The position numbers and the translations under genes were made by a program. A model generated the notes under the pieces. The model was not told the origin of the DNA and did not search any database. It was given only the letters and a program-made list of their open reading frames with translations. Below are positions 31,847 to 43,079 of a DNA stretch of 64,000 nt, in pieces. Position 1 is the first letter of the stretch, and each line of letters opens with the position of its first letter. The stretch spans positions 51,878,001 through 51,942,000 of the forward strand of contig NC_091249.1 in NCBI RefSeq assembly GCF_042477335.2, in the 5' to 3' direction. The stretch comes from Ovis canadensis (lineage: Eukaryota > Chordata > Mammalia > Artiodactyla > Bovidae).

Positions 31847-33514
31847 GCTCCCAATCTCCACAACCCTTTCATCTCGCCATAGACTTCCAAGACTTCTCTC
31901 AATCTTCCCTCACCCCCACACCCAGCCTCCCCTACTGCCCACTGTCCATAAGTCACTACCGCCAAGGGCCAGAGCCCAGGTATCGCTGGTTTCAGGGCAG
32001 GTTCCCTGCTACCACCCTGGTTGGCAGCTGGGCTCAGCCTGGCTATGGGGCCAGGGGGCTGGCCAGGTGGCCTGGACTTCTGGGCGACTTTCACAATGCA
32101 GTCCTGCTGGCTCCTGCAGAGCTGAGCTCTCTGCTCCTGGGCAGGCAACTGAACAAGTTCAGGCAGCTCTCCGCTTCCCCCTCCACCTGCGGCCTGAGGT
32201 TGCCCCGGGTCACAGTCACCAGAGGAGGCTGGTCACAGAAGCGGTAGCAGAGGCAAACTCAGGCTCCTCCCCAGCACGGTGACTCAAGGAGGACAGTCCA
32301 GATCCCAGGAGCCCACTTTCACCCCAGGGTGTGGTGTGCGGGAGGGTGAATGGGGTCCTTCTGCCTCTACCCTGACAGCCACAATGCCCCAGCCGTGACA
32401 CAGCTCTTGGGTTTAGAATAATCTTGGAGCTGGCAGCAGCTAGAGTGGGCACCAGGAGTTACCTGTTAGCCTGCTCTTGCTACGGTCTGAAATTCTTAGT
32501 TGCTGCCTCTCTGGGAACGCCCAGTGCTTCTCCCTCTTCCTTCCTCCTTCAGGCTAGGGCCTGGCCCCAGAGGACGAGAAGGGACAAAAGAGGACAAGGA
32601 GTGAAGAGCAGGTGGGGGACACACAGCTCTCAAGTCCCTGTATGTGCCAGTTCCTTCCCATGGCTGAAGCCCATGACCTGTTCTGCCTGTTGACAAATGA
32701 AGAAATGAAGGCTCAGAGAGGTCACCAGGAAGCTTTAGACTGGGGATTACAGCCAGGGCCACCTTTCCTCATCCTCCTCCTCCTGGTTAGAAAGCAGTCA
32801 TGACGAGGCTGTGTTTGCAAGTGGTGGGTTGGAGCTGAGCACGGTCAACCATCAGGTTTGGGGAGGCACTGGGGGATGTGTGGACTGGGGGCTCAGAACT
32901 CATCAGATGTCTCCAGCCAAATGAACCACAGGCGCCAGTGCACTGCATCAAGTGCTGCCCAGTGGCAGAGAATGGGGGAACAGTTTTGCCTTGGGGGCAA
33001 GAGGAGGGGCCATGGGCATGGTGGGTGCCTTAAGTGGATTCTCCCAACAACAAGCATTTACAGATGAGGACACGCACATGGTCCCCAGCGCAGAGGTGGG
33101 GGAGGCAGGGGCCAGAGCTGGGCCTGGAGGAGCTATGGGACCAGTCCTGAAGATGGGATGCCATCTTTCAAAAAGAGGACGGTAGAGACAGAATGTGTAG
33201 GCTGGAAAGTGCCCTCCGGGGCAGAGTGGGCAAAGGCCAAGGGTAGACAGTAGGGAGCCCAAGCAGGCTGATGTAACAATCAAGGAGAAAATTGACGAGG
33301 GCAGAGGTGGCAGCCAGAGAGAGAGCAAAAACCCCAAGTCTCCATGGGTGGCTCCAGGGTTTCACTTGCATGTAGCATGGATGCATGTGCCACCCAGCCC
33401 AGGGAAACTGACCCAAGACCACGTGACCGCACGCTAGCTGGGAGTCCAGCTGCCTCAAGATAGACTCTACTGCAGGCATTTTGACCTTCTGATAAACTTT
33501 CCCCATAAGGAGTA
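31847..33514. other. Intergenic GC-rich sequence
   Basis: No gene recognised. Several open frames of 100-240 codons overlap each other on both strands, as expected in GC-rich DNA with few stops; none has a known domain. Confidence 0.45.
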
Positions 33515-33720
33515 GGAAAAGGACAAACTGACATTGACAGATGCCTATTATTTGCCAGATACAGTGGTGGGCCCATGCTTCACAGATGATACTTCATTTA
33601 ATCCTCCCAGCCAAATAATGATCCCCTTTTTGAGATAAGAAAACCAAGGTATAGAGAAAGAAATGAAGTTGTCCAAGGCCAGCCAATTCAGGAAGCAGGT
33701 GCATCCAGGGAGCTTCTTTC
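33515..33720 (-). repeat. MIR element, antisense
   Basis: The antisense MIR order is visible: ttcatttaatcctcccagcc, then gataagaaaaccaaggtata, then gttgtccaaggccagc. Confidence 0.65.
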
Positions 33721-34261
33721 CATTCCCCTGGCCCCAGGCCCTCAGTGCCTCACCCCTTGGCATCTGGGCAGTAAGTCAACTCCACAGGGATGCCAAATCT
33801 GGGGGCAGGTGCCCAGACAAGGGTGTCTGCCTGGTGAGCCCAGGAGGGTGAGCAAAGTTCACTGCGTTCAACCCCCACGCCTGCCCAGTCTGGCCTCTCC
33901 CATGCTGTCCAGGTATGGGACAGCATGTGGAGGGGGACAGAGGCCTGGTTTCTGCTCAGCCCTCCTTTTTTGTTTGTTTGTTTGTTTCATTTGCTGAGGC
34001 TGCTGGCATTTATTGTTTATTATTGAAACCACATCAATTCTATGATATACAAATTTGACTAAATGCGGTGGTTGTTGTGTCTGAGAATGTGATAATCCAT
34101 GGAATGTACAGGAGAAAGAAGGTGGAAAAGCAAACACAAAGAGTAGTTTACAAAACTGAAGGTGACCCCAGTTAGGTTAAAATAAAGAAGAACATCAAAT
34201 TAACAGAAAGAATTTCACTTTTGTGCTGTATATCAAGGATATTTTCAACTTTCAAATTTGT
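33721..34261. other. Intergenic sequence
   Basis: A (TTTG)n run lies at 33967-33988. No gene seen. Confidence 0.4.
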
Positions 34262-35198
34262 TTTTGAAATATAGCTTTACTGAAATATAATTCACATACC
34301 ATTTAATTAATTCATTTAAATGTATAATTTAGTGATTTCTACTGGTGGTATCACCTCAATCAATTTTAGAATATTTTCATCATCAAAAAAGAAACCTCAT
34401 GACTGTAACTGCCCATTTCTCCCAAATCCCCAGCCCTAGGAAACCATTAATCAACTTTCTATTGATTTGCCTGTTCTAGACATTTTATATAAATGGAATC
34501 ATATAATATGTGGCCTTTTGAGACTGGTCTCTTTCACTTGGCCTAGTGGTTTTAACATTTATTCATGTTGTAATAGGTATCAGTACTCCATTCCTTTTTA
34601 CAGTCAAATAATATTTATAGCTATAAATTTCCCTCTAAGTACTGTTTTAGCTGTATCCAATAAACTTTTGTCATTTTAATTCATCTCAGTGTATATTCTG
34701 ATTTCCTTTGTGATTCTTCTTTGACCCACTGATTACATAGAAGTGTACTGCTTAATTTGCACATATTTGTGAATTGCCCAAATTAATTTTGTTGTTGATA
34801 TCTAATTTCATTCCATTGCCAGAGAACATAACCTGTATGATTTCAGTCCTTTTAAACTTATTGAGGCTTGTCGTATGGCCTAGCACATGGCTCATCCTGG
34901 AGAATACTCAATGTGCACTTGAGAAAAAGACAGCTTCTGCTGCTGCTGGATGGAATGTTAGGTTTAGAATGCTTGGGTTATAGTATTGTTCAAGCCTTAT
35001 ATTTCCTTCTTATCTTCTGACTAGCTGTTTTATCCACTATGGAAAGTAGGGTATTGAAATCTCCAACTATTGTTCAACTTTCTATTTCTCAGTTCAAATG
35101 TGCATTTTTGCTTCATGTAATTTGGGGCTATATTATTATATTCTCTACTTTTAAAGAATCAGTATCCTCAGATTTGCCAACATATCCTTGTCTAAATT
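34262..35198 (-). mobile_element. Ancient L1M fragments, antisense
   Basis: 34262-34610 reads as the antisense 3'UTR of L1M (atagctttactgaaatataa, then ataaatggaatcatataata). 34611-35198 reads as antisense L1M coding sequence (tttgacccactgattacata, then gaaatctccaactattgttc). No open frame remains. Confidence 0.65.
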
Positions 35199-35548
35199 AT
35201 TTTATAATTTTATTTATTTATTTTTATTTTTGACTGCTGGGTCTTCGTTGTTACATGGGACTTTCTCTAGCAGGGAGCAGGGGCTACTCCAGTTGTGGTG
35301 CAGAGTTCTCACTGCAGGGTCTTCTCCTGTTGTGGAGCACAGGCTCTAGAGCATGTGGGCTGCAGTAGCCGTGGTGCATGTGCTCAGCAGTTGCAGTTCC
35401 TGGGCGCCACAGCACAGGCTCAGTAGCTGTGGTGCACGGGCTTTGTTGCTCTGCAGCACGTGGGATCTTCCTGGATCAGCGATCAAACCCATATCTCCTG
35501 CACTGGCAGGCAAATTCTTTACCACTGAGCCACCAGGGAAGCCTTCCA
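35199..35548 (-). mobile_element. CHR-type SINE, long form, antisense, with 10-bp flanking repeat
   Basis: The minus strand begins with the tRNA-derived head at 35543 (ggcttccctggtggctcagt), passes through caccacagctactgagcctg, and ends in a TTTA-type tail at 35206-35230. Repeats tgtctaaatt at 35189-35198 and 35549-35558 fit a target-site duplication. Confidence 0.85.
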
Positions 35549-35627
35549 TGTCTAAATTTTTATGAGGTAATTTTCAGGAAGCTTTATATGAGAAACTGAG
35601 ATAACTATTTCTACGAATCCGTGCCTA

Positions 35628-35764
35628 GGGACTTCCCTGGTGATCCAGAGGCTAAGACTATGCACTCCCAAAACAAGGGGGTCGGGTTTGATCCCTGGTC
35701 AGGGAACTAGATCTCACATGCCACAACAGAGACCTAGCACAGCCAAATATTAAATAAATAATAG
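35628..35764 (+). mobile_element. CHR-type SINE, short form
   Basis: The head is agggacttccctggtgatcc, the middle ggtttgatccctggtcaggg, and the end cacagccaaatattaaataa. Confidence 0.8.
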
Positions 35765-35866
35765 AATTACATTTGACTATTAAACAATAGTCAAGGTTAA
35801 GTTGATTTGCCTTTTTATAATACAAATATAACAGAAACAGTCCATTACTTTATAGACAGTGTTAGT

Positions 35867-36054
35867 CACTCAGTCATGTTTGATTCTTTGTGACCCCATG
35901 GATTGTAGCCTGCCACGCTCCTCTGTCCATGAAATTCTCTGGGCAAGAATACTGGAGTGATTTGTCATTTCCTTCTCCAGGGGATTTTCCTGATCCAGAG
36001 ATCGAACCTGGGTCTCCTGCATTGCAGGCAGATTCTTTACCATCCAAGCCACCA
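35867..36054 (-). mobile_element. Bov-tA SINE, antisense
   Basis: The BovA body (ctcagtcatgtttgattctt in plus orientation) runs to the tRNA head (ggcttggatggtaaagaatc on the minus strand) near 36050. Confidence 0.85.
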
Positions 36055-36086
36055 AGGAATGAAAGCTTTATACAGTGAATATACTA

Positions 36087-36604
36087 TTCAGTTCAGTTCA
36101 GTCGCCCAGTCGTGTCTGATTCTTTGCAACCCCATGAATTGCAGCACGCCAGGCATCCCTATCCATCACCAACTCCCAGAGTTCACTCAAACTCATGTCC
36201 ATCAAGTCGGTGACGCTATCCAGCCATCTCATCCTCTGTCGTCCCCTTCTCCTCCTGCCCCCAATCCCTACCAGCATCAGAGTCTTTTCCAATGAGTCAA
36301 CTCTTTGCACAAGGTGGCCAAGTACTGGAGTTTCAGTGTTAGCATCATTCCTTCCAAAGAACACCCAGAATTGATCTCCTTTAGGATGGACTGGTTGGAT
36401 CTCCTTGCAGTCCAAGGGACCCTCAAGAGTCTTCTCCAACACCACAGTTCAAAAGCATCAATTCTTCAGCGCTCAGCTTTCTTCACAGTCCAACTCTCAC
36501 ATCCATACATGACCACTGGGAAAACCATAGACTTGACTAGACGGACCTTTGTTGGCAAAGTAATGTCTCTGCTTTTGAATATGCTATCTAGGTTAGTCAT
36601 AACT
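36087..36604 (-). mobile_element. BovB 3' fragment, antisense
   Basis: The ttcag tail is at 36087-36101; the 5' break is at 36604 (ggttagtcataact). About 520 bp, from the RT end region to the 3' end. It has no intact frame beyond short pieces. Confidence 0.9.
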
Positions 36605-37114
36605 GTCTCTAATTCTAATACATTTAAAAGGAAAATATTTTAACTATTTTTCAGTTTCCAAAAACCATTAGACATTATAGAAATGAAGTATATTAATCTA
36701 TGAGGAACTGCTATCTTAATTATAATTCATCCTTATTTACTTGTTAGAGTAGATAATACCCCAAGGTGTATTTTCTTGGATTTCATTGTATTATCTTGTA
36801 TTTCATTCACTTGGAATGAAATAACACATTGCCAGCCCACCTTCTTAAAAGCCTCAGAAAGGTAGATCAGAGCTTAAAGGCCAAGGGGACAGAGGTAAGA
36901 ATAAGAGGCAGCCTGCATGGAGGGAAGGAGAAGAGTTGAACTGTTAGCTAGCTAGACTTCCAGCTTTCATGTCCACCTCTCAGGAACTAGCTCTGAAACA
37001 TATTTTGAGGAGGAAGTCATGTGCCTTCTCTGGACCTTAGTTTTTCCATCAGAGGTAGCTGGACTGAGGTCACCCAAAGGGTTCAGTGTCATGCTCTCTG
37101 GTTAATGCCCTAAG
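36605..37114. other. Intergenic sequence
   Basis: AT-rich up to 36840; nothing recognised. Confidence 0.4.
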
Positions 37115-38891
37115 GGAAGAAGGCCTTCTTCAATGAACAATGCAAAGAAGTAGAGGAAAACAATAGAATGGGAAAGACTAGAGATCTCTTCAAGAAAATT
37201 GGAGAGATGAAGGGAACATTTCATGCAAGGATGGGCACGATAAAGGACAGAAATGGTAAGGACCTAACAGTGGTAGAAGAGGTGGCAAGAATACACAGAA
37301 AAACTATATAAAAAAGGTCTTAATGTCCAGGATAACCACGATGATGTGGTCTCTCACCTAGAGCCTGACATCCTGGAGTGTGAAGTCAAGTGGGTCTTAG
37401 AAAGCATTACTACACGCAAAGCTAATGGAAGTGATGGAATTCCAGGTGAGTTATTTAAAATCCTAAAAGATGATGCTGTTAAAGTGCTGTACTCAAAACA
37501 TCAGCAAATTTGGAAAACTCAGCAGTGGCCACAGAACTGGAAAATGTCAGTTTTAATTCCAATCCCAAAGAAGGGTAGTACCAAAGAATGTTCAAACTAC
37601 TAGACAGTTGTGCTCATTTCCCACGTTAGTAAGGTTATGCTGAAAATCCTTCAAGCTAGACTTCAGTAGTATGTGAACCAAGAACTTCCAGATGTACAAG
37701 CTGGGTTTAGAAAAGACAGAAGAACCAAAAATCAAATTGTCGACATCCACTGGCTCATAGAAAAAGCAAAGGAATTCCCCTCAAAAAATCCACTTCTGCT
37801 TCATTAACTATGCGAAAGCCTTTCACTGTATGGATCACAATAAACTGTGGAAAATTCTTAAAGAGATGGGAATACCAGACTACCTTACTTGTCTCCTGAG
37901 AAACTTGTATGCAGGTCAAGAAGTAACAGTTAGGACTGGACGTGGAAAAACTGACTGGTTTAAAATGGGGAATGGATGACAAGATTGTATATTGTCACCC
38001 TGCTTATTTAACTTCTATGCAGAGTACATCACACGAATTGCCAAGCTGGATGAATCACAAGCTGGAATCAAGACTGCTGGCAGGAAAAGACAGAACAAGA
38101 AAAGGTTGCTGGGAAAAATATCAACTGCCTCAGATATGAAGATAATACCACTTTAACGGCAGAAAGTGAAGAGGAACTAAAGAGCCTCTTGATGAGGGTG
38201 AAAGAGAGTGAAAAAGCTGGCTTGAAACTCAACACTCAAAAACTAAGATCACAGCATCTGGTCCCATCATTTCATGGCAAATAGAAGGGGGAAAAGTAGA
38301 AGCAGTGACAGATTTCATTTTACTGGGCTCCAAAATCACCGCGGATGGTAACTGCAGCCAAGACATTAAAAGATGGTTGCTCCTTGGAAGGAAAGCTATG
38401 ACAAACCTAGACAGCATGTTAAAAAGCAAAGACATCATTTTGCCAACAAAAGTCCATACAGTCAATGCTGTGGTTTTCCCAGTAGTCATGTACAGATGTG
38501 AGAGTTGGACTGAGCACCGAAGAACTCATGCTTTAGAATTGTAGTGCTGGAGAAGTTTCTTGGGAGTCCCTCGGACTGTAATGAGATCAGACCAGTCAAT
38601 CCTAAAGGAAACAACCCTGAATATTCATTGGAAGGACTGATGCTGAATCTGAAGCCCCAATATTTTGGCCACCAGATGCTGAGAGCCAACTCACTGGAAA
38701 AGACCCTGATGGTGGGAAAGACTGAAGGCAAAAGGAGAAGAGGCAGGCAGTGGATGAGAAGGTGGATGATCACCAATTCAATAGACATGAATTTGAGCAA
38801 ACTCCAGGAGATGGTGGAGGACAGGGAAGCCTGGCGTGCTGCAGTCTGTAGGCTTGCAAAGAGTTGGACATGACTTAGCAACTGAACAACC
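37115..38891 (+). mobile_element. Older BovB, 5' truncated
   Basis: A 1.78-kb copy runs from the linker (gaagtagaggaaaacaatag) through the RT to the end. The RT is recognisable but heavily damaged: the piece at 37346-37603 reads SHLEPDILECEVKWVLESIT, and the catalytic YADDT region near 38130 has decayed. A local duplication-like insertion lies at about 38080-38115. It ends actgaacaacc, without CTGAA repeats. Confidence 0.88.
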
Positions 38892-40291
38892 ATTAAGCTT
38901 CTGAATATGCATGGGAAGACGTGAAGGTGAATGGATGTGGAGGAGGAGGCAATTTCTGGATTAGTACTGAAGGCAGCTGGTCCCCTAAGCCTTGCACTCC
39001 CCATCCAGTGACATGGACATCATCAAAGGGCTCCAAGAAGCCAGGCAGGAAGGAACATCTGCCAGGCCAGCTCCTCAACTTCTGAGGGGAAGTGATGGGG
39101 CGCTCTTAGCAGTACAGAGACCAGAGCCTGTGCAGGAGATTGGGACCAGTAGCCCGGTCCAGGCTAGAGGGGGCCACAGACCTGAGCTCTGTTTCTCTTC
39201 ATGACAACTCTGCTAGAGAGACGGAGTCAGGCTGCTCTCTACTCCTGCCCCAGCCCACTGCACTCTGCATCGTGATGCCCAGCAGCCAAGGGTCTGCCAG
39301 CCTCCCACCACCAGCTGCTGCCTCTGGTTGCAGCCACTTTCTTGGTATTCCATTCAGAGGGGCCACTCTCTGGCCCCTCTCTCCTCCCTGCCCTGTTTTT
39401 ATATCTCTGGGCTCCAGAATATCATCTGATTTCTTTCCCTCCTCCTTGAATGTTCTAAGATATTGAACACCCTTCCCCTCCTACCTCCCTCTGGCTGGGA
39501 AAAAACAGACTGGGGGTTGGTCACTTATTCCCCCCACAACTTTGGATAAGTCACTTACCATTGATCTCTTCCCTCTCCTCCTCACGGAATTTCTCGCCAA
39601 GACAAGTCAATTCTCTCAGACCATCTCATGAACATCCTTCTTCTCTTCCCCTCCTCACTGCCCTTTCCCTCCGTAGCCCTGTTTCTATTCCCTAACACTC
39701 CCCTAATCCATCCTGCCTTCCTCAGTCACCTCATAGGGCCTGTGTACTTTCCCCAAAGCCCAGCTTGGTCCTGCCACTCCCCTCTCTCAACACCTCCAAG
39801 GCTCCCATCATCTGGCCTTTCTGAGTCTGCTCAAATGTGCCACCTGAGCTCCGACCCTCCCACTGACCTTACCTACCCCAGGGGTCTGGGTTCGCTAGTA
39901 AGGTGAAGGCTCTGCCTTCACCGACCATGAGCTGCTTTCTCCAGCCACAGGCTCTTGTTCCATCATAAGCACCCTCCTGCATGGAAATGCCTTCCACCCT
40001 TCAAGTACCATCTCAAAAGCCACTTCCCAATGAGGTCTTCTTTCAGGTCCCCCCAAAGGTAAAGTGCGTGCTTGTTCTAAAGCTTCATATGTAACGCTAT
40101 CAGACTAGGGGCTCCCCAAGAGCCGATACCCCAAATACTTATTAATGAGTTTTCTTATTAAACTCATTCAGACAAGTCCTCTGAATTCTAGCACTTCCAT
40201 TGTTAGAACACTGGTAAGGACAGCATAGAAGACAGGGGTTGCAAACTGGTGGCCTGTGGGCCAAACCTGATTCAAGGGTAACATGATGTCT
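38892..40291. other. Intergenic unique sequence
   Basis: No gene recognised. Pyrimidine-rich between 39460 and 39800. The short frames have no known domain. Confidence 0.45.
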
Positions 40292-40618
40292 TTTTGTTTC
40301 TTTGTTTATTTATTTTTGGCTGCACTGGGTCTTCGTTGCTTTGCGCGGGCTTTCTTTAATTGTGGGGAGCGAGGGCTACTCTCTAGCTGAGATGGGCTGG
40401 CTTCTCATTACGGTGGCTTCTCTTGTTGTGGAATACAGGCTCTTGAAGCACGTGGGCTCAGGAGTTTTAACCTGTGGGCTCTAGAGCACAAACTCAGTAG
40501 TTGCGGTATGGGGGGTTAGCTGCTCCGTGGCATGTGGAATCTTTCCAAACAAGAGATCGAATTCATGGCCCCTGCATTGGCAGGCAGATTCTTATCCACT
40601 GTGCCACCAGGGAAGTCC
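40292..40618 (-). mobile_element. CHR-type SINE, long form, antisense
   Basis: The minus strand runs from the head at 40618 (aggacttccctggtggcaca) to a TTTA-type tail at 40300-40315. Repeats tgatgtct at 40284-40291 and 40619-40626 flank it. Confidence 0.85.
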
Positions 40619-40628
40619 TGATGTCTCT

Positions 40629-40762
40629 CTTTTTTTTAATTGAGGTAAAATTCACATCATATAAAACAAACCATTTTAAATTGTGCAACCACCATTTCTA
40701 CGTGGTTCCGAAACATTTTCCTCATCGCAAAAGGAAACCCCACATCCATTGTCGACTTAAAA
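40629..40762 (-). mobile_element. L1M 3' fragment, antisense
   Basis: taattgaggtaaaattcaca, then accattttaaattgtgcaac, then aaggaaaccccacatccatt follow the antisense L1M 3'UTR. Confidence 0.6.
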
Positions 40763-40946
40763 AATATTGTCATAACCTGAAAGTGGAAAGTTATTTTATT
40801 TGGTGGGAATATTTAGGACTTCAAGCCCAGAAGACTGCATCTCAAGTAACCTTGAAAGAACTGTTCCAAGGAGGCAGGGGAAGGAGTCAGGTTATACAGA
40901 AGTTTGCAATAAAGGGAGCAAGTAGCCTTAACATCAAAGATTATTG

Positions 40947-41467
40947 TTCAGTTCAGTTCAGTTCGTGTCCGACTCTTTGCGACCCCATGAATCGCAGCAT
41001 GCCAGGCTTCCCTGTCCATCATCAACTCCTGAAGTTCACTCAAACTCACATCCATCGAGTCGGTGATGCCATCCAGCCATCTCATCCTCTGTCGTCCCCT
41101 TTTCCTCCTGCCCCCAATCCCTCCCAGCATCAGGGTCTTTTCCAATGAGTCAACTCTTCGCATGAGGTGGCCAAAGTACTGGAGTTTCATCTTTAGCATC
41201 AGTCCTTCCAAAGAACACCCAGGACTGATCCCCTTTAGGGTGGACTGGTTGGATCTCCTTGCAGTCCAAGGGACCCTCAAGAGTCTTCTCCAACACCACA
41301 GTTCAAAAGCATCAATTCTTCAGCGCTCAGCTTTCTTCACAGTCCAACTCTCACATCCATACATGACCACTGGAAAAACCATAGCCTTGACTAGACGGAC
41401 CTTTGTTGGCAAAGTAATGTCTCTGCTTTTGAATATGCTATCTAGGTTGGTCATAACTTTCCTTCCA
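40947..41467 (-). mobile_element. BovB 3' fragment, antisense
   Basis: The tail ttcagttcagttcagttcg lies at about 40947-40965; an 8-bp piece next to the tail, present in other copies, is missing. The 5' break is at 41467 (actttccttccaa). Confidence 0.9.
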
Positions 41468-41839
41468 AAAGGAAAATTAGATATCTCAAGTTAAAGAATC
41501 TAGCCCTTTTCTATGTATATGAAGATGCAAGCTCTGGGCTCACTGAAATCTTTCCTTTCATACACATCTCAGCTATCCGAGGTCAGCATCTTGCTTCTTG
41601 TTTTTTTTGGTTACATCCTTAGTTCCTTGTTCACTGCTGGGAGAGACATAAGGAATGATGACAGCTGATAGCTGCTGGATTGCAGGCATTGTTCTCCCTT
41701 TCGGGCCCCTCCGAGCTCAGATATTCACTTTTGGAGGCCTTGAAATCGCTGACATCCTTATTTACTGATATGGCAGGAATCAGTCCATTTTACACCATCA
41801 AGCAATCACTCTTCATTCTTCCCTCCCCACAGCATCTAG
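41468..41839. other. Intergenic sequence
   Basis: Nothing recognised. Confidence 0.4.
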
Positions 41840-42175
41840 ACCTAATCTTCCTTCTGCTGGATTTATCTGCTTCATATAAGTGGAATCATACTGCATGCAG
41901 TCTTTAGTGTCTGGTTCAGCAAAACTGGCGGATCATCCAAATTGTCCTTTTACGGTTAAATAATATTCCATCTATGAACATACCACATTTTGTGTGTTCA
42001 TTTATCTGTCGATAGGCGATTGGGTTGTTTCCACCTTTGGGCGATTATGGCTAGTCTTGCTACAAACATCTGTGCACTAGTGTCTGTTTGAATTCCTGTT
42101 TTCAATTCTTCAGAGTATATATCTAGGAGCGGAATTGCTGGATCATACCTCACTATATATTTATAACCTTTTTTG
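41840..42175 (-). mobile_element. L1M 3' fragment, antisense
   Basis: cttcatataagtggaatcat, then gattgggttgtttccacctt, then ggaattgctggatcatacct follow antisense L1M order. Confidence 0.65.
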
Positions 42176-42303
42176 GAAGATGTGGTGTTTTCATACTTGA
42201 ATCTGAATGCCTATAGGTGTCCACCTCTGTCTCGGTTTCCATCTCTTCTACTGTCTTACACCTGCCAGTCTGACTCACATTATTTGCCTGGCCCCTGAAG
42301 TTC

Positions 42304-42862
42304 GGTGACTGTAGCCATGAAATTAAAAGACGCTTGCTCCTTGGAAGGAAAGCTATGATCAATCTAGACAGCATATTAAAAAGCAGAGACATTACTTTGC
42401 CAACAAAGATCCGTCTAGTCAAAGCTATAGTTTCTTCATGTATGGGTGTGAGAGTTGGGCTATAAAGAAAGCTCAGTGGGGAAGCATTGATGCTTCTGAA
42501 CTGTGTTATTGGAGAAGACTCTTGACAGTCCCCTGGACTGCAAGGAGATCCAACCAGTCTATCGTAAAGGAAATTAGTCCTGAATATTCACTGGAAGGAC
42601 GGATGCTGCAGCTGAAACTCCCAATACTTTGGCCACCCGATGAGAAGAACTGACCACTAGAAAAGACCCTGATGCTGGGAAAGATCGAAGGTGGGAGGAG
42701 AAGGGGACGACGGAGGATGAGATGGTTGGATGGCATCACCAACTCGATGGACATGAGTTTGAGTAAGCTCTGGGAGTTGGTGATGGACAGGGAAGCCTGG
42801 AGTGCTGCAGTCCATGGGGTCACAAAGAGTCCGACACGACTGAGCCACTGAACTGAACTGAA
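42304..42862 (+). mobile_element. BovB 3' fragment
   Basis: From ggtgactgtagccatgaaat to the end actgaactgaactgaag. 5' truncated. This is the last BovB in the window; none follow in the gene-rich part. Confidence 0.9.
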
Positions 42863-43079
42863 GACATCTGAATTTGCTCCCCTTACAAGTCTTTGGCACC
42901 AAGAACCCCCACAAAAACATAGCGCCCAATTCAACTGCTAAGGAGCCCGAGATCTTGGGCAAATCTCTCCATACGTCTCGGAGTACTATTTTGCTCAGGC
43001 TCGCCAGGGAATAATGCTGCTTATCTAAGGGGAGGCGGCAAGAATCAGGGAGATGATGGACGGAATGCGCCTCTTCGGA

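Noticed and set aside
31531-32282. 212- and 238-codon frames on the plus strand
   Set aside because: Both run through an antisense Bov-tA SINE and then GC-rich unique sequence; no domain and no splice or start evidence.
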